A stretch of 64,000 nucleotides of DNA, from positions 21,898,569 through 21,962,568 of the forward strand of contig NC_087151.1 in assembly GCF_035594125.1 (NCBI RefSeq), in the 5' to 3' direction. The notes below the pieces were generated by a model, which made no database searches, was not told the DNA's origin, and saw nothing but the letters and a program-made list of their open reading frames with translations. Positions 19,114 to 38,463 of this stretch are shown here, piece by piece (the stretch's first letter is position 1; every line of letters starts with the position of its first letter). The DNA is from Scylla paramamosain (lineage: Eukaryota; Arthropoda; Malacostraca; Decapoda; Portunidae). Position numbers and translations under genes: made by a program.

Positions 19114-20153
19114 ACCCTCGGAAGGCTTATGGACCTGATGGGGTCCATCCTATTGTTCTCCGAAACTGTGCCTCCGTGCTTGCACCTTGCCTAGTCAAAC
19201 TCTTTCAGCTCTTTCTCTCACATCTACCTTTCCTTCTTGCTGGAAGTTTGCCTACATTCAACCTGTTCCTAAAAAGGGTGACCGCTCTAATCCCTCAAAC
19301 TACCGTTCTACTGCTTTAATTTCCTGCTTATCTAAAGTTTTTGAATCTATCCTCAACAGGAAGATTCTTAAACATCTATCACTTCATAACCTTCTATCTG
19401 ATCGCCAGTATGGGTTCAGTCAAGGCCGCTCTACTGGTGATCTTCTGGCTTTCCTTACTGGGTCTTGGTCATCCTCTTTTAGAGACTTTGGTGAAACTTT
19501 TGCTGTCGCCCTGAACATATCAAAAAGCCTTTCATAGAATCTGGCACAAAGCTTTGATTTCCAAACTACCCTTCTAAGGTTTCTATCCTTCTCTCTGTAA
19601 CTTCATTTCAAGTTTCCTTTCTGACCGTTCTATTGCTGCTGTGGTAGACGGTCACTGTTCTTCTCCTAAATCTATTAACAGTGGTGTTCCTCAGGGTTCT
19701 GTCCTGTCACCGACTCTCTTTTTATTATTCATTAATGATCTTCTAAACCAAACTTCTTGTCGTATCCACTCCTATGCTGATGATACCACCCTGAGCTTTT
19801 CCACGTCTTTTCATAGACGTCCAACCCTTCAGGAGGTAAGCATATCACGCAGGGAAGCCACAGAACGCCTGACTTCTGATCTTTTTAAGATTTCTGATTC
19901 GGGCACAGCAAACTTGGTAATGTTCAATGTCTCAAAAACTCAATTCCTCTATCTATCAACTCGACACAACTATCTGCTCTTCTTCAATGACACTCAACTG
20001 TCCCCCTCTTCTACACTGAACATCCTCGGTCTGTCCTTTACTTATAATCTGAACTGGAAACTTCACATCTCATCTCTAGCTAAAACAGCTTCTATGAAGT
20101 TAGGTGTTCTGAGACGTCTCCGCCAGTTTTTCTCACCCCCCCCCAGCAGCTAA
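19110..20153 (+). pseudogene. LINE copy E reverse transcriptase domain (frameshifted)
   Basis: RT domain in two open pieces. The first (19,187-19,537) has FPSCWKFAYIQPVPKKGDRS, NPSNYRSTALISCLSKVFES, LLSDRQYGFSQGRSTGD and motif A, which here reads FAVALNISKSLS, with the first catalytic Asp changed to Asn and the frame lost directly after. The second (19,641-20,153) has VVDGHCSS, motif B GVPQGSVLSPTLFLLFIND, motif C SYADDTTLSFS (catalytic YADD intact), NILGLSFTYNLNWKLHISSL and LGVLRRLRQFFSPP. A frameshift lies in the C-run at about 20,140. The motif A change plus the frame breaks mean that it cannot encode active RT. Confidence 0.85.
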
Positions 20154-20154
20154 C

Positions 20155-20606
20155 TCTGTACAAGGGCCTTATCCGTCCATGTATGGAGTATGCTTCACAT
20201 GTCTGGGGGGGTTCTACTCATACTGCTCTTCTAGACAGGGTGGAATCAAAAGCTTTTCGTCTCCTCAACTCCTCTCCTCTAACTGATTGTCTTCAGCCCT
20301 TCTCTCACCGCCGCAATATTGCATATCTAGCTGTCTTCTACCGCTATTTTCATGCCAACTGCTCTTCTGATCTTGCTAACTGCATGCCTCCCCTTCTTCC
20401 GCGGCCTCGCTGCACAAGACTTTCTTATTTCTCTCACCCCTATTGCTGTCCACCTCTCTAACGCAAGAGTTAACCAGTATTCTCAATCATTCATCCCTTT
20501 CTCTGGTAAACTCTGGAACGCCCTGCCTGCTTCTGTATTTCCACCTTCCTATGACTTGAATTCCTTCAAGAGGGAGGTTTCAAGACACTTATCCACCAAT
20601 TTTTGA
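20155..20606 (+). pseudogene. LINE copy E C-terminal region
   Basis: Conserved C-terminal part downstream of RT, in two overlapping frames: [55 protein letters not shown], then after a frameshift near 20,440 ARVNQYSQSFIPFSGKLWN and SFKREVSRHLSTNF before the stop at 20,604-20,606. The role of this region is not known to me. It is retained in every copy that keeps its 3' end. Confidence 0.75.
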
Positions 20607-20709
20607 TCACTGCTTTGACCCTTTTATGGGACTGGCATTTCAGTGGGCATTCCTTTTATTAGATTTTTGTTGCCCTTGGCCAGTATCCTTCCTACATAAA
20701 AAAAAAAAA

Positions 20710-20862
20710 ATGACTGAACCCACACTGGCGATCACATGTATGGTCGTGAAATGATAGATGTTTAAGAATCTTTCTATTCAGGATATATTCAAAACTTCAG
20801 AGGGGCAGGAAATTAAAGCAATAGTGCAGTAGTTTAAGAGGTTAGAGGAGACACCTTTTTTA
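20710..20862 (-). mobile_element. LINE copy D, part 3: 5' (truncated) end
   Basis: Continuation of copy D beyond the inserted copy E: ACTGAACCCACACTGGCGAT is the reverse of the family DRQYGF segment. The element ends at AGACACCTTTTTT (family KKGDRS region) and type-2 satellite follows, so copy D is 5'-truncated in RT. The same truncation point and satellite junction recur in copy K near 63,578. Confidence 0.88.
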
Positions 20863-23800
20863 CACTCTATTCTCGATCGTTAAAGACAACAGCCTCGCAT
20901 GCAAAACACCGCTTAATAGAAAAAAACAGAACAACATCCAAAATGTGTATTTTGAGAGTTTTTGAGCGTGTTAGATACCAAAACATCAAAATGCATTCTT
21001 GGCACCCTATATTTGGTAATGAAACAACATACCAGAAACGTGTCATTTGCGTGTTATTGAGCATATTACGCGCAAAACTATAAACATAAATAAATAAATA
21101 AATAAACATGGGAAAAGAAAACCTATTTAAAAAAGTTAAAAAATATTACAAAAATCGTGTCACTTTAATGTTTCTGACCTTGTAACAAACAAAATCTCTA
21201 AAATGCATATGAAACACCTTTTATGAAGCAACAGATCAATAATACCAAAAACGTGTGTTTTGAGCATTTTGCAGTTTATTAGGTAATAAAACAAAGTGGT
21301 CATTATTTGGAAATTAAATGATATTATGACAAATGTGTCTTATGAGTGTTTTTAGATTATTAAGTGCTTAACGCTAAAACAAATTAATATAACTTTATAT
21401 TGAAAAACAAAACATCATTAACAAAAACGTGTATTTTGAGTCTTATTCATCATATTAGGTGCCAAAACGCTAAAATATATAAAATGACAATATATGAAGA
21501 AACAACTACATTACTAAAATCCTGTATTATGACTTTTTAAACTTGTGAGGTACCAAAACGTGAAACTGCATACAAAGTACACTATATTGGAAAATAAAAC
21601 AACATTACCAAAAACGGAGCTTTTGACTGTTTTCAATTTACGTACTAAAACACTAAAACGCATGCAAATCACCTTTCATGTAGAAACATAAATTATTTGA
21701 AAATAGTGTCTTTTGAGTATTTTTTAGCTTTTTAGGTTCCAAAATGTCAAAATGCATACAAAGCACCTTATATGGGACAATGCTATAACATTATCAGAAA
21801 TGTGTCATTTGCTCGTTTTTTAGTATATTAGGAACTAAAACGTTGGAAAGCATGGAAAAAAATCCTATAAAGGAAAAAAAAAGTGGTATTACCAAAATCG
21901 TGTCTTATTAGTGTTTTTCAGCTTCTAATCTACCCAAACTCTCAAAAGTATACAAAACACCTTTTCTTGAGCAAGAGAACAACATTACCAAAAAGTGTGT
22001 TTTAAGCACTTTTTTTTTTTTTTTTAGTTTATTAGGTACCAAAACTCTAAAACACATCAAAAGTAGCCGATATAGAGAAAATAAAATATATCACCACAAA
22101 AATGCCTTATGAGTGTTTTAAGATTCTGAGGGGCTGAAGCGCTAAAACATATTAATATTATTAATTTTAATTAATATTAATTATTAGTAATATTGAGAAA
22201 AGAACATCATCACCAAAAACGTGTATTATAAGTGTGATTCACCATATAAGGTACCAAAATATCAAAATACATACAAAGAAAACTATCTAAAGAAACAGAA
22301 AACTTCAAAAATATATTTTTATTTATTTTTTTTTGCAGTATGCTAGGTACCAAAATGCCAAAACATATGGAAATTAGCCAATATAGGAAAACGAAACGAT
22401 AAAAATCATAAACATGTATTATGAGAGTTTTAGATGTTTAGAGGTATCAGATTGCTGAAACACGTGAATAGTACTCTTTATTCAGAAACAACAATATTAC
22501 AGAAGAAGAAAAAATGTGTATTTTGAGTCTTTCTCACCCCACATCAAAACGCTAAAATGCATACCAAAAAAAAAAACTTATTTGGAAAAAAAATAACTCT
22601 ATTACCAAAATCCTGTTTCTGAACTTGTTAGGTACCAAAACGTCAAAGTGCATGCAAAGCACACTATATATGGAAAAAAAAAATTCCAAAAACGCGGCTT
22701 TTGAGTGCTTTTACGTACCAAAACGTTAAAACATATTCAAAATACCCGTTACTAAGAATGAAAAAGAACATCATCATAAAATGTCTTTTGAGTATTTTTT
22801 AGCTTGTTAGATACCAAAACGCCAAAATGCATGCAAAACACCCTATATAGGGTAATGAAACGACAATACAAGAAACGTTTCTTTTGCGTGTTTTTCATCA
22901 TATTAGTCACTCAAACGGTAAAAAGCATGGAAAACTACCTTTATGAGAAATCTAAACAACATTACAAAAATCGTGTCGTTTGAGTGTTTTCATCATCTTA
23001 CATAACATCTTATCTTACATAACAAAACTCTGAAAAGCTCTAAAACTCGTTCTGTAGAAGCAGAAAAGCATTATTAAAAGGTGCGTTTTAGGTGCAAAGT
23101 AGCCTATACGGGGAAACTAATCGATATTACCACAAACATGTCTTATGAGTGTTTAAGGTTCTTATGAGGTGAAACGCTAAAGCATATGAATATTACTCTA
23201 TATTGAGGGAACATAACTTCATTACCAAAAAACGTGTATTGTGAGTGTCATTAGCCATGTTAAATACCAAAACGCCATATAACAGTTTCTGGAGAAACAG
23301 AACATTTAAAAAAAAACGTGTGTTTTAAGTATTTTTGAGTTTGTTAGATACCAAATTACCAAACACATGCAACGTAGGCCTGTATAGTGAAACAAAACGA
23401 TATAATCACAAACGTGTATTATGAGTGTTTTTTTTTTTATATGTTCTAAGGTATCAAAACACTAAAACACGTGAATTGTCCTCTATAGTGAGGAACAGTA
23501 CAACTTTAACAAAAACGTGTATTGAGTTCTATTCACCATATTAGGTACCAAAACGACAAAATATATGCAATGAAATATATATGAAGAACAACTTTTACAT
23601 TACCAAAAATCTGTATTAAGACTAAAATTGTTACATATCAAAACGCATCAGAGCATTTAAAGCACACTATAATAGAAAAGAATACATTACCAAAAACCTA
23701 ACTCTTGGGTTTTTTTTTCAGCTTCTTAAGAACCAAAACGGTAAAAAGCATGCAAAACACCCATTATACAGAAACAAAACAAATTCTTGAAAAAAAAAGT

Positions 23801-26124
23801 GTATTTTGAGTGTTTTTTGAGCTTTTTAGGTACCAGAACGCCAAAATGTAAGGAAAGCACCCTATGTAGGGTAATTAAACGCTTTTACCAAAAACGTGTC
23901 ATTTGCGTGTTTTTGAGCATATAGAGCACAAAATTGCTAAAAATCATGGAAAACATCCAATACAGGAACCCTGTAAACAATATTACTAAAATCATGACTT
24001 TTGTGTTTTTGTGCTTCTTACGTACCAAAATTTTAAAAATGCATACAAAACACTCTTTCAAGAGGAATATAACATTACCAGAAACGTGTGTTTTAGTGTT
24101 TTTTTTTTATAGTTTATTAGGTGACAAAACGCCTAAACATATGCTAGTATGGGGAAACTAAAAAATATTACCGGAAACGTGTCTTATGAGTATTTTTTTT
24201 AAGGTTCATAGGTGCTGAATCTCTAAAACATATGAATATTTCTTTATCTTAAAAAGAAAAAAAAATCATTTCCAAAGACGTGTATTATGAGTGTGTTCCA
24301 TCATGTTAAGTATCAAAACACCAAAATACATAAAAAGAACCTTTTCTAGAGATAGAGAACATTTCTAAAAACGTGTGTTTAAAGTGTTATTTATTAGCTA
24401 CCAAACCCCAAAACACATGTAAAGTACCCGAAAGAGGGAAACGAAACGATATAATAAAACGTAAATTATGAGTGTTTTTCATGTTCTTACCATCGGAATG
24501 CTAAAACACTTGAATAGTACCCTATATTGAAAAAAAAAATAAAAAAAAAATAAAAAAAAACATGTATTGTCTTATTTACCATGTTAGGTACCAAAAGGCC
24601 AATACACATACAAAGAACCGTTTATTAAAAAAGAAAACTATATTTTCAAAAACCTGTATCATGCAAAGCACACTATTTCGGAAAATAAAATCACTAAAAA
24701 CATGGCTCTTTTTTCAGCTTCCTAAGTACCAAAACGGTAAAACGCATGTAAAACACCTATTATGGAAAAAAAGAACATCAAAAAAGTGTATTTTGAATTT
24801 TTTTTTCTTTATCTTGCTAGATACGAAAACTCCAAACAACATTTAAAACACATTATTTCGGAAAAGAAAATATTACCAAAAAACGCGGCTTTTAAACTAT
24901 TTTTTTGCTTATAACGTACGAAAACGCTGAAATGCACGTAAAACACAATTTATGAAAAAAAAAGAAATTCATCAAAAATGTGTGTTTTTAATGTTTTTTT
25001 TTATATTATTTTTTTACGCCAAAATGCATGCAAAGCATGCATTATGGGTAATTAAATGACATTACCAGATACGTGTCGTCTCCGTGTTTTTCAGAATATT
25101 AGGCAGCAAACCGCTAAGAATCATGAACACCATATATTAGAAAACTAAACAACAATATCAGAATCTTGTCTTTTGAGTGTTATTGGACTTCTTCGTACAA
25201 AAACTCTAAGATATATGAAAACATCCTTACTGAAGGAACAAAAGGACATTACGAAAAACGTGTATTTTGAGTGTTTTTTTGAGTTTATTAGGTAGCAAAG
25301 CGCCATGGAAATATGATAACATGGCAATTAGCCAATCTGGGATCTTATGAATGTTTTTAAAGTTCTTTAGAGCTGAAATACTAAAAGATATGAATAATAC
25401 TCAGTATTGGAAAAAAAATAGATAAATAAATAAAAAATATGACTATTATAAATGTGATTCACCGTGTTACGTATCGAAACGCTAAAATGCATACAATGAA
25501 CACATAATGGAGAAAAAACATGACAATATTTTCAAAAACTTGTTTTTTTTTCTTTTTTTTCACTTTGTTAAGTACAAAAACGCCAAAACACATGCAAAGT
25601 AGCCAATATAGGGAAACGAAACGACATAGTCACCAACCAGTATAATTTATTTATTTTTTACATTATTTTATTTATATATTTATTTTCATTTATTTTCTTT
25701 ATTTTCTTTTATTAATTAATTTATTTTTGTTAAATATCAGAACGCTAAAACACGAAAATAGTCCTCTATATTGAGAAACAAAACAACATCAAGAAAAACA
25801 TTCATTATGAATATTACTCACCATGTTAGTTACGAAATGTTCAAAATACATACAAAGAATCCTTTATTAAGAAACACATCCACATTACCAAACACCAGCA
25901 TTATGACTGTTTTTTAACTTGTTAGATAACAAAGCGCCAAAGCGCTTGCAAAGCATATTATATTGGAAAAGAAGACAACATTGTAAAAAACGTGGTTTCT
26001 GAATTTTCTTCAGCTTTTACATAGCAAAATGCTAAAAGGCATGAAGAATACCCCTCATGGAGAAACAGAATACCTTCACAAATTGTTTATTGAGTGTTTT
26101 TGAGCTTCTTATGTACCAAAATAT

Positions 26125-26926
26125 ATTACTAAAAGCGTGTATTATGAGTATCATTGACTATTTTAGGTACAAAAACGCCAAAATGTATACAAAAAACATT
26201 TTCTGGGGAAAGAGATAATTTCCAATAATGAATGTTTTAAGTGTATTATAGTTTGTTAAGTCCAAGAACGCAAAAACTCATGTAAAGTAACCAACATAAT
26301 AAAACGAAACGATACATTTAAAGCATCCTATATGGGGCGATGAAACGACATTACCAGAAGTGTGTCATTTGCCTGTTTTGAGCATATTGGGCATCAAAAC
26401 GCTAAAAAGCATGGAAAACACCTTATATGGTAAAACTAACATCATTATGATAATCGTATCTTTTGAGTGCTTTTGAGCTTCTTACATACTAAAACTCTAA
26501 AATGCATGAAAACTCCCTTTCGGAGGGACAGAACAATATTGCCAAAAATGAGTGTTTTAAATATTTTTCAATTCATTATATACCAAAACGCCTCAACATT
26601 TGTAAAATAAGCCGTTATGAGGAAACTAAACTTTATTTCCACAAGCATGTTTTATGAGGGTTCTTTATGAGGTTCTTAGGTGGTGAGACGCTAAAACAAA
26701 TAAGTATTACTCTATATTGAAAAGCAAATCATTATTACTAAAAAGCGTGTATTATGAGTCTCATTGACTATTTTAGGTACAAAAACGCCAAAATGTATAC
26801 AAAAAACATTTTCTGGAGAAACAGATAATTTCCAATAATGTATGTTTTTAAGTGTTTTATAGTTTGTTAGGTCCAAGAACGCAAAAACTCATGTAAAGTA
26901 ACCAACATAATAAAACGAAACGATAT
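26125..26926. repeat. Local direct duplication within the left arm (two copies of about 190 bp)
   Basis: 26,125-26,314 and 26,734-26,926 are nearly identical, including private variants such as AGTCCAAGAACGC/AGGTCCAAGAACGC, TTTCCAATAATG and AAGTAACCAACATAAT. The same pair, reversed, is at 57,497-57,690 and 58,103-58,295, with the same breakpoint (CTTTAAATATATCG on the plus strand of the right arm). Confidence 0.85.
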
Positions 26927-28003
26927 AATCATAAACGGGCGTTATGAGTGTTTTTGTTTTTCTTAGGTATCAGGTAAACACGTAAATAATATTGAGGAAA
27001 AGTACAAGATTACCAAAAACGTGTATTATGAGACTTATTCACCATTTTAACTATCAAAACGCCCAAAAGGCATATAAAGATACTTATATGATAAAACACA
27101 ACTATATTACCAAAATCTGTATTAAAAAAATGTTTTTTAACTTCTTAGATATCAAAATGCCAGAGTCCATGCAAAGCACACCATACTGGAAAAGGAAACA
27201 ACATTACCCAAAAACTTTTCTTGTGAGTGTTTTTCAATACGGTAAAACAGATGGAAAGTATTCTTAATGGAGAAAGAGAAGAAACTTTATCAAAAAAGAG
27301 TATTTTTAGAGCTTGTTACTTACCAAAATATTAAAATGCATTTAAAGAAACCTATATAAAGAAACAGAATAGCATTACCTCCCCCACCAAAAAACAAAAC
27401 AAAAAAAAAAGCTTATTACGTACCAAAAACACATGTTTTGACAGTTTTTCAGTCTATTAGGAACCATATTGGTTAAAACACATGCAAATCAACTAATAAG
27501 GGAAAACTAAATAATATTACCGCAAACGTCTCTTATGAAAGTTCTTAATGTTCATAGGTGGTGAAACGCTAAAACAAATTAATATTACACTATACTGAGA
27601 AACAGAACATCACTACCTAAAACGACTGTCATGAGTCTGTTTCACCATGTTGGGTAACAAAACGCTAAAATTCATAAAAAGAAAGCAGAACATTTCCTAA
27701 AGCGTATGTTTGAAGCGTTTTACTGTTTGATTGTAACAAAAAGCCAAGAACACATGAAAAGTAGAAAGCATAGGAAAACGAAAAACATAATCATAAACGT
27801 GAATTATGAGTGTTTTTAATGTTCTAAAAGCTATCAGAACGCTAAAACACGTAAATAGTACTCTATATTGAGGAAGAGAACATAACCAAATGCATTGTGC
27901 ATGATATGAGCGTTATACCATATCCATGTTAGGTACCAAAACGCCAAAATGCTTACCAAGAAAAATCCATATGAAAAACCACAACCACAATATCAAACAC
28001 CTG

Positions 28004-28187
<184 letters not shown>

Positions 28188-28900
28188 GCAAAGTGCATAG
28201 AAAGCACACTATATTAGGAAGAAAAAAAAAAATACTATAAAAAAGTTGCTTTTGAGGTGTTTTTATCTTCTTACTTTCCAAAACGGTAAAAAGCATGCAA
28301 AACACAATTTATGGAGAAACAACAATTTAATTAAAAAAGTTGATTGTCAGTGGTTTTGAGCATGTTATTAACCAAAACGCCTAGATGAATACGGAGAAAC
28401 CTATATACAAGAAACAGAACAACATTACCAAATTTTTTTTTTTTCAACCTGTTGGATAGCAAAAAAGACCAAACTGCATTTATAGCACACTATATTGGAA
28501 AAGAAAATAGCATTACCAAAAATGTTTCTTTTCAGAGTTTTCCAGCTTCTTACGTACCAAAAACGCTAAAAATGCATGCAAAACACCCTTAAAGAAGAAA
28601 GTTTTTTTTTTTATTTTTTTAGGTAGCAAAACGCCTAAATGCATGCAAAAGAACTTATATAGGATAATGAAACGACATTACCAAAAACGGGTGATTTGCG
28701 TTTTTTTTTTTTTTCCAGGATTTCAGACACCAAAACACACACACACAAAAAAAAAGGAATAAATAAATAAATAAAGATATATATATATATATTGAAAAAC
28801 AAAACAATATTATTAAAATTATGTGCTTTTCAGTGTTTTTAAGCTTGTTACGTACCAAAACTCTGAAATGCATTCAAATTAATCTTTCTGGAGGAGCATA

Positions 28901-29000
28901 NNNNNNNNNNNNNNNNNNNNNNNNNNNNNNNNNNNNNNNNNNNNNNNNNNNNNNNNNNNNNNNNNNNNNNNNNNNNNNNNNNNNNNNNNNNNNNNNNNNN
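28901..29000. other. Assembly gap (100 N)
   Basis: Exactly 100 Ns, the usual placeholder for a gap of unknown size. Reverse type-2 satellite lies on its left and forward type-1 satellite on its right, so the join across it is not supported by sequence. Confidence 0.99.
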
Positions 29001-30613
<1,613 letters not shown>

Positions 30614-31373
30614 GGTAGTTATTATGTTTCTCAGTAAGGGATCTTTTCGATGTAATTTAGCTTTTTTTGGTACGTAAAAAGCTAAAAAAAAAGTTTTTGG
30701 TAATGTTTTCTTTTCCCATATAAAGTGCATTTCCATTTTTAACGTTTTAATACCTAGCTCGGTCATAAACACTCAAAAGAGACGTTAATGCTTTTTTGGA
30801 ATTTTGGTGACTAACATGCAGAAAATACAAAAAAAAAAAAACATTTCTTCCACTGTCGTTTTTTTTTCTCCATACATGGAGAAGCTTTGTACCATCTTTA
30901 CGTTTTGGTACCAAACAATGTTAAAACCACTGAGAATTCACGTTTTTGGTAAAGTTGTTCTCTTTCTCCATATCGAGTTATATTAACGAATTTTCCCGTT
31001 TGATACCTAAGCTCAAAAACGATCATAAGACACCTTTCTTGTAAAATCTTTTCGTTTCCCCATAGTGTATTTTCCATGCATTTTGACATTTTATAACATA
31101 ACAAGCCCAAAAACACTCAGAATATATGTTTTTTGGAAGAGTTACTTTGTTTAGTTATAAAGGGTGTTTTGCATGTGTTTCAGCGTTTTGGTTCATAAGA
31201 CGTTGAAAAAGAATAATAAAAGAAAAAAAAACATGTATTTATACTTTTGAACTTGTATATAGTGAGATTTTCATGCTTTTTTAGCATTTTCGTGTCTAAC
31301 ATGCTCCAAATAACTCAAAAGACATGTTTCTGGTAAAGTTCTTTCGTTTCCCCATACAGGAATCTTTCCATGC
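30614..31373 (+). repeat. Type-1 HOR satellite block
   Basis: Forward type-1 monomers between LINE fragments F and G. Variants are diverged, with several A-runs expanded. No gene seen. Confidence 0.85.
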
Positions 31374-36367
<4,994 letters not shown>

Positions 36368-36478
36368 TTTTTTTTTTTCTTTTTCATATAGGAGGGATAC
36401 TGGCCAAGAGAAAAAAAAAAAAAAACAATAAAAAATGCCCACTGAAATGCCAGTCTCATAAAAGGCTCAAGGCAGTAG

Positions 36479-36955
36479 TCAAAAATTGATGGATAAGTGT
36501 CTTGAAACCTTCCTCTTGAAGGAATTCAAGTGATAGGAAGGTGGAAATACAGAAACAGGCAGGGAGTTCCAGAGTTTACCAGAGAAAGGAATGAATGATT
36601 GAGAATACCGGTTAACTCTTACATTAGAGAGGTGGACAGCAATAGGGGTGAGAGAAAGAAGAAAGTCTTGTGCAGCGAGGCCGCGGGAGGAGGGGAGGCA
36701 TGCAGTTAGCAAGATCAGAAGAGCAGTTAGCATGAAAATAGTTGTAGAAGATAGCTAGAGATGCAACATTGCGGCGGTGAGAGAGAGGAGTTGATGACAT
36801 GAAATGCTGTTGATTCCACCCTGTCTAGAAGAGCAGTATGAGTGGAACCCCCCCAAGACATGTGAAGCATATTCCATACATGGATGGATAAGAGTTAGGA
36901 GCTGGGGAGCGGGTGAGAAAAACTGGCAGAGACGTCTCAGAACACCTACCTTCAT
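36479..36955 (-). pseudogene. LINE copy H C-terminal region
   Basis: Two overlapping minus-strand pieces. The upstream one (36,755-36,955) reads LRRLCQFFSPAPQ and PCMEYASHVLGG. The downstream one (36,479-36,733) reads ARGLAAQDFLLSLTP-like relics, NVRVNRYSQSFIPFSGKLWN and SFKRKVSRHLSINF before its stop. A C/G-run frameshift near 36,850 separates them. Same region as in copy E. Confidence 0.75.
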
Positions 36956-36991
36956 AGAAGCTGTTTTAGCTAGAGATGAAATATGAAATTT

Positions 36992-37582
36992 TCAGTTCAG
37001 ATTATAAGTAAAGGACAGATCGAGGATGTTCAGTGTAGAAGAGGGGGACAGTTGAGTGTCATTGAAGATGAAGGGATATTTGTCAGGAAGGTTGTTTCGA
37101 GTTGATAGATGAAGGGATTGAATTTTTGAGGGATTGAACAATACCAAGTTTCCTCTGCCCCAATCAGAAATTTTAGAACGATCAGAAATCAAGCATTCTG
37201 TGTTTTCAGTGCGTGAAATGTTTACCTCCTGAAGGGTTGGACGTATATGAAAAGACGTGGAAAAGTGCAGGGTGGTATCATCAGCGTAGGAGTGGATAGG
37301 ACAAGAAGTTTGGTTTAGAAGATCATTAATGAATAATAAGAAGAGAGTGGGTGACAGGACAGAACCCTGAGGAACACCACTGTTAATAGATTTAGGAGAA
37401 GAACAGTGACCGTCTACCACAGCAGCAATAGAACGGTCAGAAAGGAAACTTAAGATGAATTTACAGAGAGAAGGAAAGAAGCCGTAGGAGGGTAGTTTGG
37501 AAATCAAAGCTTTGTGCCAGACTCTATCAAAAAGCTTTTGATATGTCCAAGGCAACAACAAAAGTTTCACCAAAATATGCAA
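36992..37582 (-). pseudogene. LINE copy H reverse transcriptase fragment
   Basis: A 196-codon open piece of RT. It enters at the motif A region (QKLFDRVWHKALISKL), followed by FLSDRSIAAVVDGHCSSPKS, motif B GVPQGSVLSPTLFLLFIND, motif C SYADDTTLHFS (YADD intact), KISDWGRGNLVLFNPSK, and ends at LDLSFTYNLN. Upstream RT segments (KKGDRSNPSN and GFRQGRSTGD equivalents, 37,600-37,800) are in another frame. It is the longest uninterrupted RT piece in the window, but it lacks the N-terminal half. Confidence 0.85.
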
Positions 37583-38463
37583 AAGAGACTCAGTAAGGAA
37601 AGCCAGAAGATCACCAGTAGAGCGGCCTTGACGGAACCCATATTGGTGATTAGATGGAAGTTTGTGAAGTGATAGAGGTTTAAGAATCTTTCTGTTGAGG
37701 ATAGATTTAAAATCTTTAGATAGGCAGGAAATTAATTTAATAGGACGGTAGTTTGAGGGATTAGAACGGTCACCCTTTTTAGGAACAGGTTGAAAGTAGG
37801 CAAACTTCCAGCAAGAAGGAAAGGTAGATTTTGAAAGACAGAGCTAAAAGAGTTTGACTAGGCAAAGTGCAAGCACGGAGGCACAGTTTCGGAGAACAAT
37901 ATGAGGGACCCCATCAGGTCCATAAGCCTTCCGAAGGTTTAGGCCAGCAAGGGCATGGAAAACATCATTGCGAAGAATTTTAATAGGTAGCATGAAGTAG
38001 TCAGAGGGTGAAGGAGAGGGAGGAACAAGCCCTGAATCTTTCAAGGTAGAGTTTTTAGCAAATGTTTGAGCGAAGAGTTCAGCTTTAGAAATAGATGTGA
38101 TAGCAGTGGTGCCATCTAGTTGAAATAAAGGAGGGAAAGAAGAAGAGGCAAAGTTATTGGAAATATTTTTGGCTAGATGCCAGAAGTTACGAGAGGAGTT
38201 AGATCTTTTGATGGAAGGCTTAAGTACCTTTTGTGGGCCACCTCTCTACCATGTATAGCACGAAAACAAGCTGTGTTAAATCAAGGTTTGGAAGGTTTAG
38301 GTCGAGAAAAAGAGTGATGAATGTACGCCTCCATGCCAGACACTATCATCCCTGTTATGTGCTCAGCACACAAAGACGGGTCTCTGACATGGAAGCAGTA
38401 GTCATTCCAAGAAAAGTAAAAAAAATACCTCCTCAGGTCCCCCCAACTAGCAGAGGCAAAACG

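Larger units (their letters stand above)
17424..20709 (+). mobile_element. LINE copy E: near full-length APE-RT retrotransposon (about 3.29 kb)
   Basis: The most complete copy. Layout: 5' end AGGAGGAGGCAGTAG, about 240 bp of 5'UTR, an ATG at 17,666 (MAIPTPASESPS), endonuclease domain to about 18,450, linker, RT about 19,090-20,000, C-terminal region to about 20,605 (SRHLSTNF then TGA), about 90 bp of 3'UTR, and a 13-nt A-tail. No ORF1/gag-like or RNase H ORF is present. The 5' end is shared with copy H, so this short one-ORF form appears to be the true element. Frameshifts near 17,975, 18,945, 19,055, 19,095, 19,530 and 20,150 and a motif A change make it inactive. It sits in antisense copy D and the empty site exists in copy K, so it inserted after the inverted duplication. 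Known relatives are APE-type LINEs (Jockey/CR1-like). The clade is not resolved. Confidence 0.93.
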
